From assembly GCF_900187505.1 (NCBI RefSeq), contig NZ_FYDL01000011.1:181385-245384 (forward strand): a stretch of DNA of 64,000 nucleotides, in the 5' to 3' direction. Each line of letters begins with the position of its first letter. Position 1 is the first letter of the stretch. Below the pieces are notes generated by a model. It had not been told where the DNA came from. It ran no database searches and worked only from the letters and a program-made list of their open reading frames with translations. Source of the stretch: Pseudomonas sp. Irchel s3h17 (lineage in GTDB: Bacteria > Pseudomonadota > Gammaproteobacteria > Pseudomonadales > Pseudomonadaceae). The position numbers were made by a program, and so were the translations under genes. This document shows, in pieces, positions 25,290 to 34,424 of the stretch.

Positions 25290-25826
25290 ATGCGCCGTCT
25301 TCTGCTGACTCTTGTATTGCTGGGCACAGGCCTTGCCCACGCCGGCGAACTGCCGGAAACCGACTGGCTTGAGCTGATGCCCAAGTCGGACCAGAAGGCT
25401 CTCGAAGCCATGCCCGAAATCGACCACGACTCCCCCGAAGCCACTGGCACCTTTACCGACAAGGGGGGGCTGAAGCAAAGCAAGGGCCTACCGGCGGTGA
25501 TGTATTCAAGCAAGACCGTGGCCTCGATGAACGACAAGCACATCCGTCTCGGCGGCTATCCCGTGCCGCTGGAAACCGATGGCAAGGGCCGCAGTACGCT
25601 GTTCTTCCTGGTGCCGTACCCGGGCGCCTGCATCCATGTGCCGCCACCACCCCCCAATCAGCTGGTGCTGGTGCGCTTTCCCAAGGGGTTGAAGCTGGAC
25701 GACATCTACACGCCGTTGTGGGTGACCGGAACGCTGAAGATCGAGACGGTCAGCAACGACCTGGCCGATGCGGCCTATGCGCTGGATGCGGCGCAGGTGC
25801 GGGTGGTGCAGGAAGCGGATCTGTAG
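25290..25826 (+). CDS. DUF3299 exported protein
   Basis: 178 residues with a signal peptide (MRRLLLTLVLLGTGLAHA, cleavage after AHA) followed by a DUF3299-type domain with the conserved GxxxPL, YPGACIHVPPPPPNQ and PLWVTGTL blocks. The HVPPPPPNQ segment is typical of this family, which is often found with macrolide-type ABC transporters. No such transporter is present here. Function unknown. The ATG at 25290 is the only start that gives a full signal peptide. Confidence 0.85.
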   Translation: MRRLLLTLVLLGTGLAHAGELPETDWLELMPKSDQKALEAMPEIDHDSPEATGTFTDKGGLKQSKGLPAVMYSSKTVASMNDKHIRLGGYPVPLETDGKGRSTLFFLVPYPGACIHVPPPPPNQLVLVRFPKGLKLDDIYTPLWVTGTLKIETVSNDLADAAYALDAAQVRVVQEADL

Positions 25827-25860
25827 GCATGCAGATGTGGGGATGCCGAACACATGCCCT

Positions 25861-25989
25861 GTGGCGAGCGAGCTTGCTCGCGCTGGGCTGCACAGCAGCC
25901 CAAAAACCGGTCCCGGGGTTTAGCTGAAAGCTTGCAATCGTCGTGTTGGGGGCGCTTCGCACCCCAGCGCGAGCAAGCTCGCTCGCCAC
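25861..25989. repeat. REPIN, second copy of the extended element
   Basis: Arms 25861-25886 and 25964-25989 are identical to those of the REPIN at 17273. The inner hairpins differ slightly (CTGCACAGCAG). Flank similarity extends left to about 25842 and right to about 26032 (GCGTTCACGC, TGATTGA, GAGTGCATGCGCG). Confidence 0.9.
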
Positions 25990-26077
25990 GGGACAGCGTT
26001 CACGCCTGATTGAGCAAAATGAGTGCATGCGCGCTCAGTGTGGGAGATGCCGTCTTGATCACATGGGTGTTGCGCTG

Positions 26078-26977
26078 TCAGAGCGGCTTGCTACCGATGC
26101 TCACGCCCAGGGTATGACTCGCTCCCGGTGCCAGGGTCACGATGTCATCCATCACATTGGCGGTCTCGATGCACAGCATGCGCTGCCAGCCATCATCCGC
26201 CATGTCGCTGAATGCCGCCGCGCGCGCGATCCACGGGTTCCAGATCACCGCCGTGCGTGAACCGTTGCTGGTCAGCTCGATGCGACGCTCCCAGGCGGGG
26301 TCGACAATGCTCAGCGTCGGCGGGGTATCGAGGTAGATACGGTCAGTCTCACCGGTAAAATGCAGGTCGCCGGATTGAGTGACAGTGCTCCAGTTATCCA
26401 GGGTCTCGATGTAGTTCAGCCCGTCCAGCCCTTCGACGTGCACGTTGCGCACATCGCTGACCGCGAAGTAGCTGTGCAGCGCCTGGCTGATGCTCACCTT
26501 GTCGGCGCCGCGATTGAGACTGGTCAGGTTGATGTGCAACTGCTCATCCAGGCGAATGCTCAGTCTCACATCGACCTGGTGGGGCCAGCCCGGCAATCCG
26601 CCTTCGGGGCAGGGCAGGAGGAATTCGACGTTCAGGGCTTCGCCTTCGGCTTCTATGGCCCCCAGCTCCCAGTCCATCGCCCGCACCAGCCCGTGAGCCG
26701 TAGCAGGTAGCTCGCTCACGCGCATAGCCTGCACGCTGGGCGGGTTGCGGTCCAGATTGCCAAACCACGGCCAGCACACCGGCACGCCGGCGCGGATGCT
26801 TTTGCCGGTCTTGAACACCGCCTCGTCATTGAGCCAGATCAGTGGCGGTTGCCCGGCCAGTTGATAGCTAAGGATGTGCGCGCCTTGCTGTACCACCAGT
26901 AATTCGGCCTGACCGTGGCGAATGCGCCAGCAATTCAGATCGTCCAGTTTCACTGTTTCAACATTGGGCGTAGGCAT
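26078..26977 (-). CDS. D-hexose-6-phosphate mutarotase (aldose 1-epimerase family, YeaD-type)
   Basis: 299-residue galactose-mutarotase-fold protein. Blocks such as QGAHILSYQL, FKTGKSIRAGVPVCWPWFG and the catalytic-region ALHSYFAVSD match the glucose-6-phosphate 1-epimerase (YeaD) branch, which interconverts anomers of hexose-6-phosphates. I chose the ATG at about 26975-26977 (MPTPNVETVKL). Upstream codons lack a ribosome site. No sugar operon is adjacent, so it looks like a stand-alone housekeeping gene. Confidence 0.87.
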   Translation of the reverse strand: MPTPNVETVKLDDLNCWRIRHGQAELLVVQQGAHILSYQLAGQPPLIWLNDEAVFKTGKSIRAGVPVCWPWFGNLDRNPPSVQAMRVSELPATAHGLVRAMDWELGAIEAEGEALNVEFLLPCPEGGLPGWPHQVDVRLSIRLDEQLHINLTSLNRGADKVSISQALHSYFAVSDVRNVHVEGLDGLNYIETLDNWSTVTQSGDLHFTGETDRIYLDTPPTLSIVDPAWERRIELTSNGSRTAVIWNPWIARAAAFSDMADDGWQRMLCIETANVMDDIVTLAPGASHTLGVSIGSKPL

Positions 26978-27050
26978 GATGCACATCTCGTTCAGGATCA
27001 ATGACGGCAATGGACCGCAAAACGGCCGCCGGGTTTAACGCTTCCCAGGT

Positions 27051-27455
27051 TCAACGAGCCCTGGACGGAACCGAACGGGTACGGCCGCTGCCATCGATGG
27101 CGACGAACACAAACACCGCTTCCGTTACTTTGCGCCACTCACTGGACAACGGATCGTCGCTCCAGACCTCGACCATCATCTGAATCGAGCTGCGACCGAT
27201 GTCCAATGCCTGAGTATAAAAGGATAGCTGAGCGCCCACGGCGACAGGGACCAGGAAGGCCATGCGATCAATGGCGACCGTGGCCACGCGACCACCGGCC
27301 ACTTTGCTGGCCATTGCCGTGCCGGCCAGGTCCATCTGCGATACCAGCCAGCCGCCGAAAATATCGCCAAAGCCGTTGGTTTCACGAGGAAGTGCGGTGA
27401 TTTGCAGGGCCAGGTCGCCTTGCGGAATCGGATCTTCTTGTTCGAGTTCTATCAT
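27051..27455 (-). CDS. YciA-type acyl-CoA thioesterase (hotdog fold)
   Basis: 134-residue single hotdog domain. The N-terminal helix segment NGFGDIFGGWLVSQMDLAGTAMA carries the conserved Asn/Asp-Gly-Gly region where YciA-type enzymes hold the catalytic Asp, and AIDRMAFLVPVAVG and TEAVFVFVAID are also typical. It hydrolyses acyl-CoA esters; chain-length preference cannot be read. It lies 73 bases before the mutarotase on the same strand. Confidence 0.88.
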   Translation of the reverse strand: MIELEQEDPIPQGDLALQITALPRETNGFGDIFGGWLVSQMDLAGTAMASKVAGGRVATVAIDRMAFLVPVAVGAQLSFYTQALDIGRSSIQMMVEVWSDDPLSSEWRKVTEAVFVFVAIDGSGRTRSVPSRAR

Positions 27456-27823
27456 GCCGGGGGTGCCTCTGACCCGTGACTCTTCGTTGGTATTTCAGGT
27501 GAATAGCCGTCTCCAGGAAAAACGATTCAGCCCCGAACATACTACGTTCGTCACGTTTTCCATAAGGCGAACTAAGGGGAAACTCTGCGAAATCGGCTGG
27601 TAGAGCCAGCAGCGTCTTCGCACAGCAACCCCTTCCGAGGTATTACAGACTGCGAGTATATCGAGCGGTAGACCGCGCGACGACCGTCCGGTTCTCATTT
27701 TGACCGTCAAATACGCGCTTCCATGTGCTTTTTCGAACAATTTGCTATCGTGCCAAACCTGCCCAAGCCCCTGCCAGCGTTGTTGGGGTTGCAGATCTGA
27801 CTATAAGAAGAGAAGCCCTTGCC
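27456..27823. other. Intergenic region between the thioesterase and MFS genes
   Basis: 368 bases between divergent genes, expected to hold both promoters. TTGACC near 27700 and GCTATCGT near 27747 resemble -35 and -10 elements on the + strand but are not well spaced. I see no supported gene, repeat or known riboswitch here. Confidence 0.5.
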
Positions 27824-29122
27824 ATGATCACAGCGCCATCGAGCATAGCGACACCCGCGCAGCCCGCACGTCCCTTGACCCGCAACGATTACAAGACTCT
27901 GTCGCTCTCCGCCCTGGGCGGTGCGCTGGAGTTTTACGACTTCATTATCTTCGTGTTTTTCGCCACGGTCGTCGGGAAGCTGTTCTTTCCGGCGGACATG
28001 CCCGAGTGGCTGCGCTTGATGCAGACCTTCGGCATTTTTGCCGCCGGTTACCTGGCGCGCCCATTGGGCGGTATCGTCATGGCGCACTTCGGCGACCTGC
28101 TGGGGCGCAAGAAAATGTTCACGTTGAGCATTTTCATGATGGCTGTGCCGACTCTGATCATGGGCCTGCTGCCCACGTACGCACAGGTTGGCATGTGGGC
28201 TCCCATCCTGCTGTTGCTGATGCGGGTGATTCAGGGCGCGGCCATTGGCGGTGAAGTGCCGGGTGCCTGGGTATTCGTTTCCGAACACGTGCCCGGGCGG
28301 CACATCGGTTACGCCTGCGGCACGCTGACGTCGGGCCTCACGGCGGGCATCCTGCTGGGTTCGCTGGTCGCCACGGCGATCAACAGCATTTATACCCCGG
28401 AGCAGGTGTCCGATTACGCCTGGCGGATCCCGTTCCTGTTGGGCGGTGTATTTGGCCTGTTTTCGGTCTACCTGCGTCGCTGGCTGCACGAAACCCCGGT
28501 GTTCGCCGAGCTGCAACTGCGCAAGGCGCTGGCCGAAGAGGTGCCGTTGCGCGCGGTGCTGCGCGACCATCGCGGCGCTATCGCCATCTCGATGCTGCTG
28601 ACCTGGCTGCTGTCGGCGGGGATCATCGTGGTTATTCTGATGACGCCCACGGTGCTGCAGACGGTCTACCATTTCCCGGCGACCACGGCGCTGCAGGCCA
28701 ACAGCCTGGCGATCGTATTCCTGAGCCTGGGCTGCGTGGCGTCTGGTGCCTTGGCCGACCGTTTCGGTGCCGGTCGGGTATTCGTGTTCGGTAGCGGCTT
28801 GCTGCTGTTGAGTTCGTGGACCTTCTACCACAGCCTGTTCAATCACCCTGACTGGCTGTTCCCGATGTACTCCCTGACCGGCCTGCTGGTCGGCACCATC
28901 GGTGCCGTGCCCTATGTCATGGTCAAGGCGTTCCCGGCGGTGGTGCGCTTCAGCGGCCTGTCGTTCTCCTACAACCTGGCCTATGCGATCTTCGGTGGCC
29001 TGACCCCGATGGTCGTTACCTTGTTGCTCAAGGAGAGCCCGATGGGACCGGCCTACTATGTTGCGATCATCTGCGGCGTGGGAATCGTGGTGGGGGGCTA
29101 TCTCTGGAAGAAGGGTCGCTGA
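27824..29122 (+). CDS. MFS transporter, metabolite:H+ symporter type
   Basis: 432-residue, twelve-helix major facilitator of the metabolite/proline-betaine:H+ symporter branch. The loop 2-3 motif is MAHFGDLLGRKKMF near residue 85, and ALEFYDFIIFVFFA opens helix 1. VIQGAAIGGEVPGAW marks helix 5. The substrate is not predictable from sequence. I chose the ATG at 27824 (AGAGAAG upstream). A 33-residue upstream extension has no ribosome site. A strong hairpin terminator follows, insulating pstS. Confidence 0.88.
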   Translation: MITAPSSIATPAQPARPLTRNDYKTLSLSALGGALEFYDFIIFVFFATVVGKLFFPADMPEWLRLMQTFGIFAAGYLARPLGGIVMAHFGDLLGRKKMFTLSIFMMAVPTLIMGLLPTYAQVGMWAPILLLLMRVIQGAAIGGEVPGAWVFVSEHVPGRHIGYACGTLTSGLTAGILLGSLVATAINSIYTPEQVSDYAWRIPFLLGGVFGLFSVYLRRWLHETPVFAELQLRKALAEEVPLRAVLRDHRGAIAISMLLTWLLSAGIIVVILMTPTVLQTVYHFPATTALQANSLAIVFLSLGCVASGALADRFGAGRVFVFGSGLLLLSSWTFYHSLFNHPDWLFPMYSLTGLLVGTIGAVPYVMVKAFPAVVRFSGLSFSYNLAYAIFGGLTPMVVTLLLKESPMGPAYYVAIICGVGIVVGGYLWKKGR

Positions 29123-29160
29123 CGCTCCGATGATTGCATGGGCGGCATGTCCCTCTGTGA

Positions 29161-29193
29161 AGGCCAGCATTCTTGTCGAGTGCTGGCCTTTCA
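29161..29193. terminator. Intrinsic terminator between the MFS gene and pstS
   Basis: AAGGCCAGCA paired with TGCTGGCCTT, then a short T stretch. It lies about 40 bases after the MFS stop and just before the Pho box. Confidence 0.8.
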
Positions 29194-29199
29194 TCTAAT

Positions 29200-29217
29200 T
29201 GTCATATTCAAGTCATA
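29200..29217 (+). promoter_or_regulatory. Pho box upstream of pstS
   Basis: TTGTCATATTCAAGTCAT: two seven-base half-sites spaced by four bases, close to the CTGTCAT-N4-CTGTCAT consensus for PhoB. It lies about 65 bases before the pstS ATG. Confidence 0.85.
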
Positions 29218-29282
29218 GAGTGTTCACACGGCCCTCCGATACTTGGCCCCGACTTAACACACCCTATTACCAGGAGTAAGGC

Positions 29283-30284
29283 ATGAAACTGAAGCGTTTG
29301 ATGGCGGCAATGACCTTTGTCGCTGCTGGCGTTGCGACTGCCAACGCAGTTGCCGCTGTTGATCCTGCGATCCCGAGCTACACCAAGACCACTGGTGTGT
29401 CGGGCAACCTGTCCAGCGTCGGCTCCGATACCCTGGCCAACCTCATGACCCTGTGGGCCGAGCACTACAAAAAAGAATACCCGAACGTAAATATCCAGAT
29501 TCAGGCGGCCGGTTCCTCCACCGCGCCACCCGCGCTGACTGAAGGCACCGCTAACCTGGGCCCGATGAGCCGCAAAATGAAGGACAACGAGCTGCAGGCC
29601 TTCGAAACCAAATACGGCTACAAGCCGACCGCTATTCCGGTTGCCGTGGATGCCCTGGCCGTGTTCGTGCACAAGGACAACCCGATCAAGCACATGACCA
29701 TGGAGCAGGTCGACGCGATCTTCTCTTCGACCCGCCTGTGCGGCAGCAAAGCCGACGTCAAGACCTGGGGTGACCTGGGTGTGACCGGCGACCTGGCCAA
29801 CAAGCCAGTCCAGCTGTTCGGTCGTAACTCGGTATCCGGCACCTACGGCTACTTCAAGGAAGAAGCCCTGTGCAAAGGCGACTTCAAGCCAAACGTCAAC
29901 GAACAACCAGGCTCGGCCTCGGTTGTGCAGTCGATCAGCTCTTCGCTGAACGGCGTTGGCTACTCGGGCATCGGTTACAAGACCGCTAGCGTCAAGACCG
30001 TCGCCCTGGCCAAGAAAGGCAGCACCGAGTTCTTCGAAGACACCGAAGAAAACGCACTGAACGGCAAGTACCCGCTGTCGCGTTTCCTCTACGTGTACGT
30101 CAACAAGGCCCCGAACAAGCCTCTGGCCCCGCTGGAAGCCGAGTTCGTGAAGCTGGTTCTGTCCAAGCAAGGCCAGGAAGTTGTAGTGAAAGACGGCTAC
30201 ATCCCGCTGCCAGCCAAAGTTGCCGCCAAGGCACTGGCTGACCTGGGTCTGCAAGAAGGTGGCACTGAAGTCGCAAAAAAGTAA
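29283..30284 (+). CDS. pstS: PstS, periplasmic phosphate-binding protein
   Basis: High-affinity phosphate receptor of the Pst ABC importer. A 25-residue Sec signal peptide (cleavage after VAA, before VDP) is followed by a two-lobed binding domain. Phosphate-contacting segments are visible: SVGSDTLANL, QAAGSSTAPPAL and GRNSVSGTYGYF. Length is 333 residues, somewhat longer than the E. coli protein minus its signal. A good AGGAGTAAGGC ribosome site precedes the ATG. A Pho box lies upstream, and tandem hairpins follow before pstC. Confidence 0.95.
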   Translation: MKLKRLMAAMTFVAAGVATANAVAAVDPAIPSYTKTTGVSGNLSSVGSDTLANLMTLWAEHYKKEYPNVNIQIQAAGSSTAPPALTEGTANLGPMSRKMKDNELQAFETKYGYKPTAIPVAVDALAVFVHKDNPIKHMTMEQVDAIFSSTRLCGSKADVKTWGDLGVTGDLANKPVQLFGRNSVSGTYGYFKEEALCKGDFKPNVNEQPGSASVVQSISSSLNGVGYSGIGYKTASVKTVALAKKGSTEFFEDTEENALNGKYPLSRFLYVYVNKAPNKPLAPLEAEFVKLVLSKQGQEVVVKDGYIPLPAKVAAKALADLGLQEGGTEVAKK

Positions 30285-30289
30285 AACCC

Positions 30290-30346
30290 TGAGTCCGGTT
30301 TGATATCTCCGGACTCACGTGAGGGGCGGCAGGAGTCGCCCCTCAC
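30290..30346 (+). other. Tandem stem-loops after pstS
   Basis: Two adjacent hairpins: GAGTCCGG/CCGGACTC (30290-30317) and GTGAGGGGCG/CGCCCCTCAC (30319-30346). Neither is followed by a clear T-run. They probably limit read-through or protect the 3' end of pstS mRNA, giving more PstS than permease. Confidence 0.7.
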
Positions 30347-30408
30347 ACACCTCTAATTCTCTATCCACCGCCAGTACCTGCTGGAGGCGGATTTGTCGCG
30401 TCACTGCA

Positions 30409-30426
30409 TTGTCATCTTTCTGTCAT
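30409..30426 (+). promoter_or_regulatory. Second Pho box, upstream of pstC
   Basis: TTGTCATCTTTCTGTCAT, a near-consensus PhoB site with one half-site perfect. It ends 22 bases before the pstC ATG, so pstC-pstA may have its own phosphate-controlled promoter independent of pstS. Confidence 0.85.
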
Positions 30427-30448
30427 ACAGGATCGCTAGGGTGTGCGC

Positions 30449-32731
30449 ATGAATGATCTGGCCAATTCCAACATGACTACTAATCCCCCCAAGCGAATTG
30501 ATTTCAATACGCCTGAGCTGCAACGCAAGCGTCGCATTCGCGCGCTCAAGGATCGCCTGACCCGCTGGTATGTCCTCATCGGCGGCCTTGCCGTACTCGG
30601 CGCCATCACCCTGATCTTTTTCTTCCTTGCCTACGTCGTCGCGCCCCTGTTCCAGGGCGCCGAGCTGACCAGCAAGGACGCGATCACCCCGGCCTGGATG
30701 CAAGACGCCGGCAAGCCGCTGATGATCTCCCTCGAAGAACAGAACCAGGTCGCCCTGCGGGTTTCCGACAAGGGCCAGGCATTGTTCTTCGATATCGACA
30801 GTGGCGCGGAACTGCGCCGTGTTGACCTGGCGATCCCGGCCGGTATCAGCGTGACGTCCATTGGCAAGGATCAGCCAGGTCATCCGCTGGTTGCCGTGGG
30901 CCTGTCCAACGGTCAGGCGCTGGTGTTCCGCCATACCTATAAAGTCAGCTACCCGGACGGCAAGAAAACCATTTCGCCGGCCATCGAGTATCCGTACGGC
31001 GAAACGCCGATCGTGTTGAACGAGCAGGGCGGTGCGCTGGAGCACGTCAGCCTCAACGCCACGGATTCGACCCTGTTGCTTGCCGGCTCTACCGGCGCTC
31101 AGTTGCATGTGCTGTCGCTGACCAGCGAAGAGAACATGATGACCGGCGAGGTCACCAACGAGCAGAAGCGCATCGAGCTGCCGCAGATGACCGAGCCGGT
31201 GAAGAACATCTTCGTCGACCCGCGTCAGCAGTGGCTGTACGTGGTCAACGGGCGTGCCCAGGCCGACGTGTTCAACCTGCGCGACAACAGCCTCAACGGC
31301 CGCTACAAACTGCTCGAAAACGGCGAGACTGAAATCACCGCCAGTACCCAGTTGGTGGGCGGCATCTCGCTGATCTTCGGTGATTCCAAAGGTGGTCTGG
31401 CCCAGTGGTTCATGGCCCGTGATCCGGATGGCGAACAACGCCTGAAGCAGATCCGCACCTTCCAGATGGGGTCTGCGCCGATCGTTGAGATCACCGCCGA
31501 AGAGCGCCGCAAAGGTTTTGTTGCCCTCGATGCGTCCGGCAAGTTCGGCGTGTTCCACAGTACCGCCCACCGCACCTTGCTGGTGGACCAGGTGGTCGAC
31601 GGCCAGGGGCTGTTCGGTCTGTCGCCACGGGCCAACCGTGTGATCGTGGAGCAGGGCGGCAAGCTGCAACCGCTGCTGCTGGACAACCCGCACCCGGAAG
31701 TTTCGTGGAGCGCGTTGTGGAGCAAGGTCTGGTACGAAAACTACGACGAGCCTAAGTACGTCTGGCAATCGACCGCCGCCAATACTGACTTCGAACCCAA
31801 GATGAGCCTTGCGCCACTGACCTTCGGTACCCTGAAGGCGGCGTTCTACGCCATGTTGCTGGCTGCCCCACTGGCCGTCGCCGCCGCGATCTACACCGCC
31901 TACTTTATGGCTCCGAGCCTGCGTCGCAAGGTCAAGCCGGTGATCGAGCTGATGGAAGCGATGCCGACGGTGATCCTCGGTTTCTTCGCCGGCCTGTTCC
32001 TGGCGCCGTACGTCGAAGGGCACCTGCCGGGGATCTTCAGCCTGCTGTTGCTGATGCCGGTGGGCATCCTGGTGGCCGGGTTCACCTTCAGTCGCCTGCC
32101 TGAGTCCCTGCGCCTGAAAGTGCCGGACGGCTGGGAAAGCGCGATCCTGATCCCGGTGATCCTGTTCGTGGGCTGGTTGTCGTTGTACATGAGCCCGTAC
32201 ATGGAAACCTGGTTCTTCGGCGGCGACATGCGCATGTGGATCTCCCATGACCTGGGTATCACCTACGACCAGCGCAACGCCCTGGTGGTTGGCCTGGCCA
32301 TGGGCTTCGCGGTGATCCCGAACATCTACTCGATCGCTGAAGACGCCGTGTTCAGTGTGCCCCGCGGCCTGACCCTGGGCTCCCTGGCCCTTGGCGCCAC
32401 GCCGTGGCAGACCATGACTCGCGTGGTAATCCTCACCGCCAGCCCGGGCATCTTCTCGGCACTGATGATCGGCATGGGCCGTGCGGTCGGGGAAACCATG
32501 ATCGTGTTGATGGCTACCGGTAACACCCCGGTCATGGAAATGAACCTGTTCGAAGGCCTGCGTACCCTGGCTGCCAACGTTGCGGTGGAAATGCCGGAGT
32601 CGGAAGTCGGCGGCAGTCACTACCGCGTGCTGTTCCTCTCGGCGCTGGTGCTGCTGTTGTTCACCTTCGTCATGAACACCCTCGCGGAGCTGATTCGTCA
32701 GCGTCTGCGCAAGAAATACTCGTCGCTTTAA
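30449..32731 (+). CDS. pstC: PstC, phosphate ABC transporter permease with large periplasmic domain
   Basis: Membrane channel subunit. The first helix lies at about residues 43-68. Instead of continuing as a typical permease of about 320 residues, roughly 380 residues of extracytoplasmic sequence follow, with beta-propeller-like character (LAGSTGAQLHVLSL, WLYVVNGRAQADVFNL). The BPD permease domain then spans about 450-755 and carries the EAA loop (LGSLALGATPWQTMTRVVI). The start is ATG 30449 (AGGGTG upstream); an alternative ATG lies at 30473. Length is 760 residues. The extended form is known in Pseudomonas, but the role of the extra domain is unclear to me. Confidence 0.9.
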   Translation: MNDLANSNMTTNPPKRIDFNTPELQRKRRIRALKDRLTRWYVLIGGLAVLGAITLIFFFLAYVVAPLFQGAELTSKDAITPAWMQDAGKPLMISLEEQNQVALRVSDKGQALFFDIDSGAELRRVDLAIPAGISVTSIGKDQPGHPLVAVGLSNGQALVFRHTYKVSYPDGKKTISPAIEYPYGETPIVLNEQGGALEHVSLNATDSTLLLAGSTGAQLHVLSLTSEENMMTGEVTNEQKRIELPQMTEPVKNIFVDPRQQWLYVVNGRAQADVFNLRDNSLNGRYKLLENGETEITASTQLVGGISLIFGDSKGGLAQWFMARDPDGEQRLKQIRTFQMGSAPIVEITAEERRKGFVALDASGKFGVFHSTAHRTLLVDQVVDGQGLFGLSPRANRVIVEQGGKLQPLLLDNPHPEVSWSALWSKVWYENYDEPKYVWQSTAANTDFEPKMSLAPLTFGTLKAAFYAMLLAAPLAVAAAIYTAYFMAPSLRRKVKPVIELMEAMPTVILGFFAGLFLAPYVEGHLPGIFSLLLLMPVGILVAGFTFSRLPESLRLKVPDGWESAILIPVILFVGWLSLYMSPYMETWFFGGDMRMWISHDLGITYDQRNALVVGLAMGFAVIPNIYSIAEDAVFSVPRGLTLGSLALGATPWQTMTRVVILTASPGIFSALMIGMGRAVGETMIVLMATGNTPVMEMNLFEGLRTLAANVAVEMPESEVGGSHYRVLFLSALVLLLFTFVMNTLAELIRQRLRKKYSSL

Positions 32732-32746
32732 GAAAGGTAGAAGTCT

Positions 32747-34417
32747 GTGAAACAGAACTCCCTGAAAGGATGGTTCAAGAGCGGCGCCCCGGGCGTCTGG
32801 ATCAGCGGTGGCGCGGTGGCCATCGCGGTCATCATGACCATTGGCTTGCTGGCAGTGATTGCCGTGCGCGGTCTGGGCCATTTCTGGCCGGCAGACCTGA
32901 TACATGCCCAGTACCAGGTGCCGGGCCAGGCCAACCAAGTCGTGGTTGGCGAAGTGGTGCAGAAAGAAGAAGTGCCACGCGAGCGCCTGAAAAGCGCTGG
33001 CCTGCCGGTACCCGACGAGGGTCCGGAGTTCATGACGCGCGAGCTGATCAAGGTTGGCAACCGTGACTTGAATGGCAGTGACTTCACCTGGATCGTCGGT
33101 GAGTGGCTGACCAACCAGACCACACCGCGGGAACTGATGGTTATCGAGCGCCGTGAGTGGGGCAATTTCTACGGTAACCTGGTCAACATCAAGCAGGACG
33201 GCAAGGTCATCGCCGAAGGCGAGGCGGCATGGCCTGAGCTGCAAGCGCGGATCAAGCGGGTCAGCCAGCTGGCAGCCCAACTCAAGACCCTGGAAAAAGT
33301 CGACATCGGCGCGATCAACGCCGGTCTGGAGCGCGTTCGTCTGCACGGTCGCAAACTGGAGCTCGACGGTAACCTCGATGCTGCCGCACAGGCAGACATG
33401 GAGTCTGAGCGCGCTGAACTGAATGCCCGCTATCAGGACATCGAAAAGCGCCTTGGCGAACTGCATGCGCAGGTCAATCGCGACAGCCTCACGGCGCGTG
33501 ATGCCAGTGGCAAGGAAATCGAAATCGAACTGGGCAAGGTGGTTCATGCCTTCCAGCCGAACGCGATGGGGACCTTCACCAAGATCGGCTTCTACTTCAG
33601 CAAGATCTGGGAGTTCCTGAGCGACGATCCGCGTGAAGCCAACACCGAAGGCGGGATCTTCCCGGCGATTTTCGGTACGGTGATGATGACCCTGATCATG
33701 GCGATGATCGTCACGCCGTTTGGTGTGCTGGCAGCGGTCTACCTGCGTGAATACGCCAAGCAGAACACCCTGACCCGGGTGATCCGCATCGCGGTGAACA
33801 ACCTGGCGGGTGTTCCGGCCATCGTTTACGGGGTCTTCGGCCTGGGCTTCTTCGTCTATGTACTGGGCGGTTCGGTTGACCGGCTGTTCTTCCCGGAAGC
33901 CTTGCCGGCGCCGACCTTCGGCACCCCTGGCCTGCTCTGGGCCTCGCTGACCCTGGCGCTGCTGGCGGTGCCGGTGGTGATCGTGGCCACCGAGGAAGGC
34001 CTGGCGCGGATCCCTCGCACCGTGCGTGAAGGCTCCCTGGCCTTGGGCGCGACCAAGGCTGAGACCCTGTGGAAAATCGTCCTGCCGATGGCTAGCCCGG
34101 CAATGATGACCGGCATGATCCTCGCCGTGGCCCGCGCCGCGGGTGAAGTGGCGCCGCTGATGCTGGTGGGGGTGGTGAAACTGGCACCGTCGCTGCCGCT
34201 GGACGGCAACTACCCGTACCTGCACCTGGATCAGAAGATCATGCACCTGGGTTTCCACATTTATGACGTCGGCTTCCAGAGCCCGAACGTCGAAGCCGCG
34301 CGACCGCTGGTGTACGCCACGGCGTTGCTGCTGGTGCTGGTGATTGCCAGCCTGAACCTGTCGGCGGTCTACATCCGGAACCACCTGCGCGAGAAATACA
34401 AAGCGCTGGATAGCTGA
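32747..34417 (+). CDS. pstA: PstA, phosphate ABC transporter permease with periplasmic coiled-coil insert
   Basis: Second membrane subunit, 556 residues against about 296 in E. coli. Helix 1 spans about residues 18-42. An insert of about 260 residues follows whose second half (about 165-250) is charged and heptad-like, suggesting a coiled coil (LKTLEKVDIG, MESERAELNARYQDIEKRLG). The permease core starts near 303 and contains an EAA loop (GSLALGATKAETLWKIVLP). GTG start with AGAAAGG upstream, 15 bases after pstC. Confidence 0.9.
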   Translation: MKQNSLKGWFKSGAPGVWISGGAVAIAVIMTIGLLAVIAVRGLGHFWPADLIHAQYQVPGQANQVVVGEVVQKEEVPRERLKSAGLPVPDEGPEFMTRELIKVGNRDLNGSDFTWIVGEWLTNQTTPRELMVIERREWGNFYGNLVNIKQDGKVIAEGEAAWPELQARIKRVSQLAAQLKTLEKVDIGAINAGLERVRLHGRKLELDGNLDAAAQADMESERAELNARYQDIEKRLGELHAQVNRDSLTARDASGKEIEIELGKVVHAFQPNAMGTFTKIGFYFSKIWEFLSDDPREANTEGGIFPAIFGTVMMTLIMAMIVTPFGVLAAVYLREYAKQNTLTRVIRIAVNNLAGVPAIVYGVFGLGFFVYVLGGSVDRLFFPEALPAPTFGTPGLLWASLTLALLAVPVVIVATEEGLARIPRTVREGSLALGATKAETLWKIVLPMASPAMMTGMILAVARAAGEVAPLMLVGVVKLAPSLPLDGNYPYLHLDQKIMHLGFHIYDVGFQSPNVEAARPLVYATALLLVLVIASLNLSAVYIRNHLREKYKALDS

Positions 34418-34424
34418 TAACCCC

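Noticed and set aside
27456..27823. A riboswitch or small RNA before the MFS gene
   Set aside because: No known riboswitch core could be aligned by eye and no stable long stem is evident.
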